Assembly: GCF_022458985.1 (NCBI RefSeq)
Contig: NC_061784.1
Coordinates: forward strand, 24,734,545 to 24,798,544
Direction of reading: 5' to 3'
DNA: 64,000 nucleotides
Origin: Mugil cephalus
Taxonomy: Eukaryota; Chordata; Actinopteri; Mugiliformes; Mugilidae
Below, one piece after another: positions 24,615 through 36,800 of the stretch (position 1 is its first letter; each line of letters opens with the position of its first letter). Under the pieces are notes generated by a model, which was given only the letters and a program-made list of their open reading frames with translations, made no database searches and had not been told where the DNA came from. The translations under genes were made by a program, and so were the position numbers.

Positions 24615-27600
24615 ATGGACGACAGTGCTGCGAGGGAAGATGCCCGCCGAGACTACCAGTCCTCCCTGGAAGACCTGACGTTCAACAGCAAGCCGCACAT
24701 CAACATGCTGACCATCCTGGCCGAGGAAAACGTCAACTTCGCCAAGGATATCGTCGCAATTATTGAAGCACAAATAAGCAAGGTTTTTATAAATATAGAA
24801 TACTTTGAATTTCAGATACTTAAATACGGTTGTATGTATGTACCAGGCCCGTGGCGGCTAAGCTAGCTGGTAGCTAAACATGGCGGCTCACACGACGTGT
24901 CGACCCAACACGTTCTTTTATTATTATTAAATTCGATGTTGTTCTGGTTAGCAACGCTCTCCAGAGCCACTGCATTCCTTTACTAGTTTTCTTTTAACAC
25001 CATGTATTAAAAGTGACGAATTATTTAGTTGATTATTTCTCTTTTAAATATTTTTGTCGAAACTCCGCCGCAGTTATTTGAAGTCGGGTTAAGTTGATGT
25101 GGTTCCGTTCAAATAAAAAGTTAAAATCCACTTTAAAAGCAGCTCTAACTGTGTTTTGTGTCAGTTAGAAACGCTCTAACACTGAATCCGCGGCGTTTTA
25201 ACTTTGTTTTAGTTTGGTGTAACATAGTTACGCGGTTGCCATAGTTACAGGGTTGATTTAAAATTAGAACCGACTTTTCTGAACAGGAAAACCTGCATCT
25301 CCACATAAAACCAGTAAGATACAACTACTGCTCTTTATTTATTTAATTTAATTAAATGGGAAGAGATTTAGCTTCGTTTACGTTTACACAGGTTTATTAT
25401 CATATTCATTAATATATGTAATGAAGCTACTAGACACTGAATTTCCCTCAGTATCTACGAACTTTCATGCTTTAGATTCACTACATTATTGATCTAAGTT
25501 GTTAAAAAAGTCCAGATATTTAATTCTGAGGCCTTTAGAAACTGTCAGTTGAACAGATCAAAATTAGAAACTTTTTAACAGAAACACGAGCTAAATACAT
25601 GTGTTTATATTTAAATATGAGCAGACTTGGTTTATGCAGATATTTAACAAATAACGTGTTATTAAAATAGTTGAAGATGTTTAACTTGTCCTTAAAACCA
25701 GACCCTGGCGTGTGTTATACACAGATCTGTTAAATAATCAGCGCAGGGAAGTAAAATGAGTCGTGCACTTTATTTAAGGTGGATTTTGACTTTTTTCTCG
25801 GCCACTAAAAGTATTTTGCCGCTCGCCTCCTGTTTTCCTGCAGTCATTGTCCTCATAACTGCTGATGGAGGCTGCCCTGTGAACATGCCATTAATCCATT
25901 GTTAATAAACAGTGTGGGGGGCGGGGGGCCGTAGAAATGCAGCCAAAACGTTGGTCTATGATCGAACCAGAAACTAAAAAAAAAGTTTCTCTGCTTTTTA
26001 ATTCACTAGTGGATCTTTGAATTACTGAAATGTTATTGAATGGTTAAAAATGTTTATAATAAAAAATGTGAAATGTGCTTTTTGTCATTTTTTATTTCCC
26101 AGTGTAAATTTATTGGTCTGACTCTGGTTTGCATTGAATTGTTCAGACTTGGCGTCTCGTGCTGCTCGGTTTAGACGTAAACAGCAGCTTAAAAACCGAA
26201 CGAGCTGGTTTTCTGACGGGTTTCCAGAGTTTTTAAACCACCAGGGGAACAAATCAAAGATCTAAAGGGTCAAACTTTGCGCGTGCGGGTGAATAAACTC
26301 CGCCGGGTCTGGAGTTAAACCCGCTGCCGCGACGCTGGGGTAAAAGTACAAAGAGTGGTTTCAGGGGGACCCTCTTTGGAGGTAAAGACTCTTCCTGAAG
26401 ACTGGACTGAGCCTTGGACATGTTTTTCCTGCCTCTGGATCCTACCGCCCCTGAGATCCATGTTTTCAGACTCTGAACTGTCTCCTGCTGCTGAAGTTCC
26501 CCTTTTTTTTTTTCTGTGGAGTTTTTATTCCAGAATGAAGAAGCCTAATTGTGGACTATGTGTGGGCGTTTTCCCACGGCCCTTTTCTTTCATCATCCTT
26601 TTTGATTTTTGTTTTTCCGGCGGCGGGTGGTGGTGGTGGTGGTGGTGGTGACTCCCGGTTAAAGCTGTCACGTTGTAAACCCTTTGAGTATTTGTTGGCT
26701 GTCTTTTAAAATGTTTTTTTCTATAACCCCTGTTGTTTTCTAAACTTGTCGAGTTCTCTATTGCTCCAGGCGCCAGCTGCCGAGAAGCTTCCAGTTTTGT
26801 ACTTAGTGGATTCCATAGTGAAGAATGTTGGAGGAGAGTACCTTGCAGTGTTTGCTAAAAACCTAATCACTACATTTATATGTGTCTTTGAAAAGGTACA
26901 GTTCTCTTTGCTGCTGTTTCGCATTGTTTCAAATATTTTCTAAAAAGCACTGAAAGTCTTAGCAGCCCACCACACTACCTGTTTGTGTCGCTTGCTTTCT
27001 CTGTGTAGTCGCCTGCACTCTGCTGCTACACTTAACGCCTTAGCTGTTATTATAATAATGATAATAAAAGTGTGGCTTTGGGGGTTAATGATCCTACAGT
27101 TAAACTTTCAGACGTGTAGAGTTTGGTGTGATGTTGATTCATTTCTTTTTGGTTGGTAGCTGTGGACCAAGTCATGTCCTCTGTTTGTAGGTGGATGAAA
27201 ACACTCGAAAGAGTTTGTTCAAGCTGCGGTCGACGTGGGACGACGTGTTTCCTCTGAAGAAGCTGTACGCGCTGGACGTCCGGGTCAACTCCGTGGACCC
27301 GGCGTGGCCCATCAAGCCGCTGCCGACCACCGCCAGCATCCACATCAACCCCAAGTTCCTCAAACAGGTTCGTATGTGGAGACGCGACTCACTCCCCCGG
27401 GTTAACGCTGTGACATGTCTGGGTCCTTCAGGGACAGTTTAGTCCTGATTTTGTCCGATTGTCAGGTTCAACTTCAACTCTTTTTCTAAACCAGCTTTAA
27501 ACAGTGAAAAACAGGAGATTTAGAAACGTACAGAAACCAGCGGTTTATCTTTAATTCTTGGTCTGTGAATAGTTGTTTTTTTTTCTGAAACGCTCCTGTT

Positions 27601-27836
27601 CAGTAAGAGGAACCGACCGGGACGTGTTTGAGACATTAGTCCAAAATAGACCGAATGGACAAAAAAAGGTCCCACGCTGTAATATTTGTTTGGACCGTTT
27701 CATTTATCTTGACGTCCTTTAGCTTCGGCTGAGTCATCACATCACAATGATCTCTACACTGAAATTAACACAACATTCATACAGAGCAGGACCTGGTTCC
27801 AGTTAGAAGGAAAAACCAGGATGTAGCTGTAGGTGC

Positions 27837-27867
<31 letters not shown>

Positions 27868-30800
27868 TATCATACGCTGACACTCTTTAATTAAACAGTT
27901 TGTCACCTTTAAACCAACTTTAAGAAGAAAAAAAAACATTTTAATTGTGTCATTTACAAGGTCAGAAACTAACAAATGAACCTGATAAAAAAAAAATAAA
28001 GAATAAACTTTATTGTCTACAGAAACCAGTGAGTTTATGATGATTTATCTTTAATCGTTCTTGGCCTATAAATAGTTTTTTGTGTTTGTTTGTTTTCTCA
28101 AACTCCATCATCCACTAAGACAAAGGAAACAACTGGAGACATGTTTGGGACAAAGTCCAAAATACACAGAATGGACAAAATATCAGGTCTCAGCTTTGAC
28201 TCCATTGGTTCAATAAGAAGCTTCTCCAGTGTCTCCAGGTTTATTTCCTCCAGTGTTTTTAGTTCAGGTCTCGTATTGATGATGTCAGAGTCTGAGTCTC
28301 CAGCTCATCCCAAACATTCTCTCTAGACTCTGGTCTGGACTCTGGTCTGGACTCTGGTCTGGACTCTGGTCTGGACTCGGGTCTGGACTCGGGTCTGGTC
28401 TCTGGTCTGGACTCTGGTCTGGACTCTGGTCTGGTCTCTGGTCTGGACTCTGGTCTGAACCAGTCTGGAAATGGTTGTTGCAGAGAAGCTCCTCATTGCA
28501 TCAGTTGGTCTTAAATAACTTCATCAGCATGAAGTGATGATCAGCAGGAGGCTCCTGTTGCTCAGTCAGATCCAGGTTGTGTTAAAGAGACGATTAGAAA
28601 CGGCTGCATGAACTAGTGTTAATCAGTATTAATTAGCCACGTGGCTACGCTAACCGTGCCGTAGCTTCTGTCGCTCTGAGTGTGAACATCTTCCTCTTGG
28701 TGTCTCCTCTTCCAGTCTGAGGAGGCGTCCTCTCCACAGCCGGCCCCCGTCCCGAAGCCGCCGCCCCCGGCTCCGGCCCCGCCCCCGACCACGACCCCGA
28801 CCACGACCACGGGGCCCGTGAGCCAGTCCAGCCTGACCCAGGAGCAGCTGATCCGACAGCAGCTTCTGGCCAAACAGAAGCAGCTTCTGGAGCTTCAGCA
28901 GAAGAAGATCGAGCTGGAGCTGGAACAGACCAAGGCTCAGCTGGTAGGAACCGTTCACAGCTCGTCCTGATTGGTCGGCTCCGCACCAATCACAGGCCTC
29001 TGCCTCTGTTTCTATGAGGGAAAATCATGCAGGTTACAGGTTTTAGACCAACAGACCTGGCAAAGAGCAGAGCTCCTCACAGCTTCACTTTATCAGAAGT
29101 CTTTATTTTAGTACTTCTAATACATGTTTGTTTATTTGTTTGTTTGTTTGTTTGTTTCCAGGCTGGGGGGTTTGTTTGTTTATTAGTTTGTTTGTTTGTT
29201 TATTTCCAGGCTGGGGGGTTTGTTTATTTATTAGTTTGTTTGTTTCCAGGCTGGGGGGTTCGTTTTACCGCCAGTGACGACCGCCTCCGGTCCAGCGGCG
29301 TCCAATCCCGTCGTCCGGCCCTGGACAGCCCCGCCCCCAGCAGCCGACACCAAGCCGTCCACCAGGGACCCTCGTCTGAACCGGTCCGGCCCCCCCGCCA
29401 CCTCCCCCCAACCCAAAGAAGCGAAGAAGGACAGCCCCCCCTCCGCGGGGACTCTCCACGCCGCCACCCCAGAGAAGAGGCCGCTGGACAAGTCCTCCCG
29501 GCCGGACAGAGCCAGGACGCCCAGGAAAGACGTCCTGGAGGACAAGTCCAAGTCTCCGTCTCCGATGGCTAAAAGTCTCCAGGCTAAGAACAGGCTGGTG
29601 GACGCGGAGCTCCAGAAGCCGAGCGACGGCACGAAGAAAGACCCCAGGCTGAAGAAACGTCCTCAGGACAAGACGGAGGATTTGAAGGAGGACGAGGCGA
29701 AGGAGAAGAAGAGATGCACTGACAAGAAGGAGAGAGAGGCCGAGCCCCCCAGGTCCAAGGGGAAACTGGCCAACGGCTCCGTGGTCAAACATGGCCGAGA
29801 GGAGGCGGCCGACAAGGTGGAGTTCAAGGCCGGAGGCAACACCCGGACGCACGGACGCAAACGCACCCACTCCAGGTACAAATATACAGATAGAAAAATA
29901 GATCTGAAACATACAGGGAGTCAGGAAAGTCTGTTCATTACCTCCTCATCTGCCTCCAGGTCCAGGTCTCGCTCCCCGACCACTTCGCCCAAGAGGAAGG
30001 ACGGGAGACGCTCCCCCAAGAGCCGACCTCGCAGCACCTCCCCGTCCCCCTCCCACAAAGCCACCAAAGCCAGGAGGGTCCGCACAGACCCGGGCCGAGG
30101 GGAGGACCGGCCGGCCCCCAAGAAGGTCCAGTCCGAGGGCCGCAGGTCCAAGAGGCCGGGGGAGGACCGGCGCTCCGAGTCCAGGGACTCCCACTCCCCC
30201 CGAAGCCACGAGGGGGGAGGGAAAGAGTCGAAGGAGGCGCCCCATCGCTGGAGGAGCGGCTGGGAGGAGAACAAGCAGTGAGTCCTTCACAAACCTGCAA
30301 CTCCTCAACATGAGTTTATTAAATGACTAAAACCGCTTTGTTGGCCTGAGGTGGGTTCACATGAGGCCTCCAGCTGGACCAGGTTAGACCCTGAGACCCT
30401 TAGAACGGTAGAACCTTAGAACGTTAGAACCATAGACCCTTAGACCCTTAGACCCTTAGACCCTTAGAACGTTAGAACCTTAGACCCATAGACCCTTAGA
30501 CCCATAGACCCTTAGAACCTTAGAACCATAGAACGTTGTTAGTTAGGAGTTTAATTCATCTTCCTCCTTCCAGTTTAACATCTCAGTGAACGTATCTGAT
30601 AAAGTGAATCATTAAATCATCTCAGTTTCTGCTTCTGTAGAAAGTTCTGACTTCAAACTATAAACCACTGATGAATTTCCTGCTTTTGACTGAAATAGTT
30701 GTAAATAAGTAAATGTGTTGATCAGCTTTAGAAATGTCCAGGTTAGATTTACATTCTAAGTTCTAGAAATGTTTGGTTCAACATGTTTGTGGTTTTCTGA

Positions 30801-33800
30801 CTGGTTCCTCCTGGATCTGATGGTTCTGGTCTGGTTTTAGCTCCAACGCGTTCACACAGTTTGACAGAAACAATAAGTGTAAAATGACTAATGACATGTT
30901 GTTGTTCAGCGTGAAGCCGCCGGAGGACTCGCACATGAAGCCTGTGGCTCAGAGACACAAGTCCTACGGCACCCCGACCCGGCCCACCACCCCCCGGACC
31001 CCGAAGCATCGGCTCAGCGTGGACGCAAACCTGCAGATCCCAGAGGTCCTGAACTCGGCCTCCAAGAAGGACCTGCTGAGGAGGGTACGACCGGAGCCTA
31101 AGGCTGGCACACATTTAACACATTTAACACATTTAATACATTTAATACATTTAACACATTAAACACATTTAACACATTTAATACATTTAACACATTTAAT
31201 ACATTTAACACATTTAATACATTTAATACATTAAACACATTTAACACAATAAACGCATTTAATACATTAAACACATTTAACACATTTAACACATTTAACA
31301 CATTAAACACATTTAACACATTTAACACATTTAATACATTTAATACATTTAACACATTAAACACATTTAACACATTTAATACATTTAACACATTTAACAT
31401 GTCAACCCAATTTAATAAGTTAATCAGAAACCTTTAACACATTAAACCATTTAAACATTAAAACATTTAACACATTTAACACATTTAACACATTTAATAC
31501 ATTTAATACATTTAATACATTTAATACATTTAATACATTTAACACATTTAACTCATTAAACACATTTAATACATTTAACACAATAAACACATTTAATACA
31601 TTTAACACATTAAACGCATTAAACACATTAAACACATTAAACACATTAAATACATTTAACGCATTTGATACATTTGATACATTAAACACATTTAACACAT
31701 TTAACGCATTAAATAAACAAAACTACAAAAAATTAAATCCTAAGATTTTAACCATTTAAATGTTTCATTACTTAAAGTCACTGTTGTGTTTTATGAAAAA
31801 ACAAAACAAAAAACAAGTTATTTTCCTTGAACGTCTCTCGGTGTCTCTCTGTGTCTCTCTGTGTCTCTCGGTGTCTCACGGTGTCTCACGGTGTCTCTCG
31901 GTGTCTCTCGGTGTCTCACGGTGTCTCACGGTGTCTCTCGGTGTCTCTCGGTGTCTCACGGTGTCTCTCTGTGTCTCACGGTGTCTCTCTGTGTCTCACG
32001 GTGTCTCTGTGTCTCACGTTGTCCCATGGTGTCTCTCGGTGTCTCACGGTGTCTCTCTGTGTCTCTCTGTGTCTCATGGTGTCTCATGGTGTCTCACGGT
32101 GTCTCACGGTGTCTCACGTTGTCCCTTGGTGTCCTCCAGGCGAGCCGGCGTCTCCAGAGCGGGGAGATCTCCCAGGAGGACTTCCTGAACATGGCGCACC
32201 AGATCAAGCATTTCTTCCAGTACCAGGAGGAGAAGCAGCAGCGCTCGGAGAGCTGGGACGACTCGGACGAGTTCTCCGTCAAGAAGCAGACGCTGCTGAG
32301 CATGAGCTCCGCCCCCGGCGCCGCCCCCACCGCCCCCCAGCCCCGCCCACACGACGCCATGGACCCGGCGGAGCTGTCCTACTACGAGCACAAGTCCAAG
32401 CTGAGGAAGACGCAGGTCAACCACCGCGCCGCCGGGGGAGGGGAGGAGTGGGAGGCCGAGGACAAACCGGGGGACGGGGAGGACTCGGGACAGGGCGAGA
32501 AGACGGGGGTCGGACGAAGCGCGGGACACCCGGCGCAGCATAAATACATCCGGACGCCACGGGACCGACAAGGTGAGCCGGGGGCGGAGCTTAAGACAGT
32601 CAGGGTCTGGGGGGGGCGGAGTGTATGTCCCACAATAAATCATCTGTCTCACACTCTGTGAGACATCGGCTGCTTAAAACCCTCCTGGTCCTGGACCATG
32701 AAGCACCTGCTCCACATAGATTCAACCTTTCAACCTTTGACTCGTGTCGGTTCCAGGTGAGAGGAGGAGCAAGGAGAGGGAGGAGCCTCGGCCCCCGCTG
32801 GCCCCCATGATCGAGGAGTACAACCACGGCAAAGAGTTCCCCACCCTCAAGTCTCTGCCGGGACTCCGCTTCAGGAAGAGGGTCGACCCCCGAGAGTCCA
32901 GTAAGTACCAGCTCCAAACTGTCCAGTTCTTAGATAGACCAAGAAAAACCAGACTAGTGTTCAGACTATAGAGGTTGGACACATGTGGGACATTTGGACA
33001 TTGTCAGTGATTGGACGCCTGGTAGTGTGGGTGGTCTGAGGGTCTGTGTCCTGTGTCCAGGTGAGAGGGAGTGGACGTCTCCGCTGACCGAGCGCCAACA
33101 CTACGAGGACCGTGAGGATCAGAAGAGCAGCTACGACGCCCCGCGGCGTTACGGCCCCCACGCGGACCCGCGGCGGCCCGAGGGCCCGCCCCCTCCCCCG
33201 GGCCCCGCGGACGGGGGCGTGGCCCCGAGGTTCGAGCGCGAGCGCCTGTCTCCGCTGCACCAGAAGGACACGGGGGACGTGAGCCCGGTCCCTCGCTTCG
33301 AGAGCCCCAACAGCGAGCACTCGGACGACGGGCCCCTCAGTGTGGACGCCCCCCCTCATCCCCACCCCAAGTCCATCCTCAAGGCCCCGCCCCGGGGGGG
33401 GGCCCTGCCGTCTGTCCGACAGCACAGCGATTCCCCTGGACACACCCCCCCTCACGAAGGAGGACACCCGCCCCCCCGGTACAACGGCCCCGGACACATG
33501 GGCCCCTCCAGACCTCATCCCCCGGGGTGGTACGAAGGCGGCGGCCCCGGGCGCTATGACGACGCCCCGTTCGATGGACCCCTCCATCAACCCCCGGGCA
33601 GGTTCGATGGCGGAGGGCCCCCCCACCACAGCATGGACAGGGTGGAGGGCCCCGGCCAGTGCGAGGGCCCCCACGGCCCCATGCGAGGCGGGGACGGGAT
33701 GGGGCGGTTCGATGGTCCTCCTCAGGGCCCCGGCCGGTTTGGGGGGCCCATGGGCCAGCAGAGGTACGAGGGCCCAGGACCCGCCCACCTGGAGGGCCCC

Positions 33801-36800
33801 ATGCAGCGGTTTGAACCACCCGGTCGCTTCAACAGCATGGGCCCCCCCGGGTCTGGGCCCATGGGCTTCCAGCAGCGCCCCCTGTGCTTCGACGGCGCCA
33901 TGAGGTTCGAGGGGCCCAACCAGCCGGGACCCAGGTTCGACGTGTCCCGCCCACGCTTCGAGTACTCCTCAGGTCAGCAGGGGCCCCCCAGGTTTGCTCC
34001 CCAACACAACCTGCAACCCCCCATAAGGCCCATGGCCCCGCCCATGTACGACCAGCAGAACTTCCCCATGGGCCCCCAGAGGTTCCCGGAGCCCATGAAC
34101 CAGTTCCTGCAGCCGGGGCCCCCCTTCAACCAGCCGGGCCCCGGACCCTTCTACAACCCCTCGGCCCCCGCGGTCGCCATGCAACAGCCGGTGAGTCGGC
34201 AGCCCGTCGCCATGGTAACGGGCTATGTGTAATAACACAGGCATTAATGTAACATTACAAGATAATTTTAGCTCATTTAGCCGTTAACAAGCTAATGTTA
34301 GCCACCTAATTAGCTCCAGCAAGGTAACTTAATCAGCCCCAACAAGCTATTGTTAGCCACACAGCTGTTGAGTGATGTAATGTAATGTTAGCCTCACCAG
34401 CTAATGTTAGCCACTCATTTAGCCTTTAACAAGCTAATGTTAGCCACCTAATTAGCTTCAGCAAGGTAACTTAATTAGCCCCAACGAGCTACTATGCTAG
34501 CCCCAGCAAGCTATTGTTAGCCACACAGCCGGTGAGTGATGAAATGTAATGTTAGCCTTACCAGCTAACGTTAGCCCCTATTTTAGCCTCACCAGCTAAT
34601 GTTAGCTTGTTGTTCCAGGTGAACCTGATGGGGACCATGAATCCGGCCTTCCTGCCTCAGAACGCGGCTCCTTTCGTTCAACAGCGTGAGTTCTCCGCTC
34701 AATTCTTTTATCGTGAACTCTTGTGTGAACGTTTCTGTTTGACCTCAACACATTTGTGTCGCCTCAGCTCCAGCAGGGGGCGCTCCAGAGAACCACTTCG
34801 GCCAGGTTGACGTCAACGACCTCTTGACCAAGCTCATCTCCACCGGCATCATCAAACCGTCGCAGCCCGAAGCCGCGACCACCACCACGACCAACGGTTG
34901 GTGTTTCCTAACAAAGCAGGAATTAGTTCAGCTTTCTGCTAGCGACGTCTTTTTAACGACTTGTTTCTGCTTTTCCAGAAACTTTGTCCACGACTCCGTT
35001 AGCTCCGCCCCCAGAGGAGGAGGAAGAGGAGGAGCAGGAGGTGGAGGATGAAGACCTGCCAGACCTCACCAGCTTTAGCATCGACAGCATGAAACAGTGA
35101 GTCCTGACGTTAGCCTACACAAGCTAACGTTGGCCATTAAATTACTCTGCTGTCCATGGCCATTAAGCCCCGCCCCCGGTGGATCTGATTGGCCTTTAAT
35201 CCTTGTGTTTTTATTTTTCTCAGGCGCTATGAGAGCGTAGTGACCAAGCTGTACTCGGGGAACCAGTGTTGTCTGTGTAGCATGCGCTTCACGGCCGCGC
35301 AGACCGACATGTACGCCGACCACCTGGACTGGCACTTCAGACAGAACCACGCGGGCAAGGTGGCGAGCAAGAAGGTCACCCACCGCCGCTGGTACTACAC
35401 CCTCAGGGTAAGAACTGATGCTACCTGGGGCTAGTTAGCTTAGCTACAGACACACCGCCGCTGGTACTACACCCTCAGGGTAAGAACTGATGCTACCTGG
35501 GGCTAGTTAGCTTAGCTACAGACACACCGCCGCTGGTACTACACCCTCAGGGTAAGAACTGATGCTATCTGGGGCTAGTTAGCTTAGCTACAGACACAGT
35601 GAGTCTGTACATGTGTCAGTAGCTTCTGCTTCCTGTTTTCACACGAGGCGGCCATCTTAGTGAGGCTTCTACTGTCCCGGTAGGATTGTGTGACTGACTC
35701 TTTGCTCCTCCCCCAGGACTGGATCGAGTTCGAGGAGATCGCCGACCTGGAGGAGCGAGCCAAGAGTCAGTTCTTTGAGAAGGAGAACGAGGAGGAGGTG
35801 CAGAAGAGCCAGGCCGCCGCCAAGGAGAAGGAGTTCCAGAGCGTCAGAGCCACCAAGGACCAGGTGGGAGAGGTGAGTGACAGCTAAGCCCCTCCCCCTT
35901 CACTGACTCTTTTATTTGCTTGTTTTTTTATTAGGCTTCTTATTAATGTTCACACTTTTATTTTGGTGGTGCTGTTCAAACTAAGTTTATTATTTTTAAA
36001 TTTTGCTGCGTGTCCTTGTCCACAGTCATGTGAAATCTGTCAGGAGGCGTTTGAGACGTACTGGGTGGAGGAGGAGGAGGACTGGTTCCTGAAGGACGCC
36101 GTCAGAGTCGACGACAAGAACTTCCACCCGGCGTGTTTCGAAGATTATAAAAACGTAAGAGACCAGTTAGCTCTGAGCACTAGCAACAACAGACGGCTAC
36201 CAGTAGAGAGAGCACAGTTAGCTTAGCTTAGCTGAGCTTAGCAGATAGCTTGTGTTGCTGACTTCCATCATGCTTCTTAGGCTAGCAGTAAGATGCTAGT
36301 TAGCTTAGCTACAGGTGCTAACATGTTCTACTGACTTCCATCTTGCTTGGTAGCTAGCAGTAAGATGCTAGTTAGCTTAGCTACAGGTGCTAACATGTTC
36401 TACTGATTTCCATCTTGTTTGGTAGCTAGCAGTAAGATGCTAATTAGCTTACCTACAGGTGCTAACATGTTCTACTGATTTCCATCTTGTTTGGTAGCTA
36501 GCAGTAAGATGCTAATTAGCTTAGCTACAGGTGCTAACATGTTCCACTGATTTCCATCTTGCTTGGTAGCTAGCACTGAGATGCTAGTTAGCTTAATTCA
36601 TCAACTTATTTTCTTTTTTTTTCCTCCCCAGACGTCGTCGTATCTGGACGTGACTCCGTCTCCCAGTAAGTTCCTGACCGACCACCCGCTGGTCTCCATA
36701 AAGACAGAAAAGGAGGAGGAGGAGGAGCAGGAAGTGGAGGCGGAGGGCACTTCCTGCCTCGCCCCGGTCAAACAGGAAGTGGAGGCGGAGCTTGCGGTGG

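Noticed and set aside
29027-29572. 181-codon plus frame covering the TTTG repeat and part of pcf11 exon 5
   Set aside because: Wrong phase for exon 4 and exon 6; its N-terminal part is repeat-encoded.
31098-31698. Leu-Asn-Val repeat frames
   Set aside because: The 9-bp repeat keeps frame by arithmetic; intron of pcf11.
32961-33903. Long GC-rich frames on both strands over pcf11 exon 9
   Set aside because: Only the frame of 33061-34190 joins the neighbours in phase and carries the Gly/Pro/Phe repeats expected in Pcf11.
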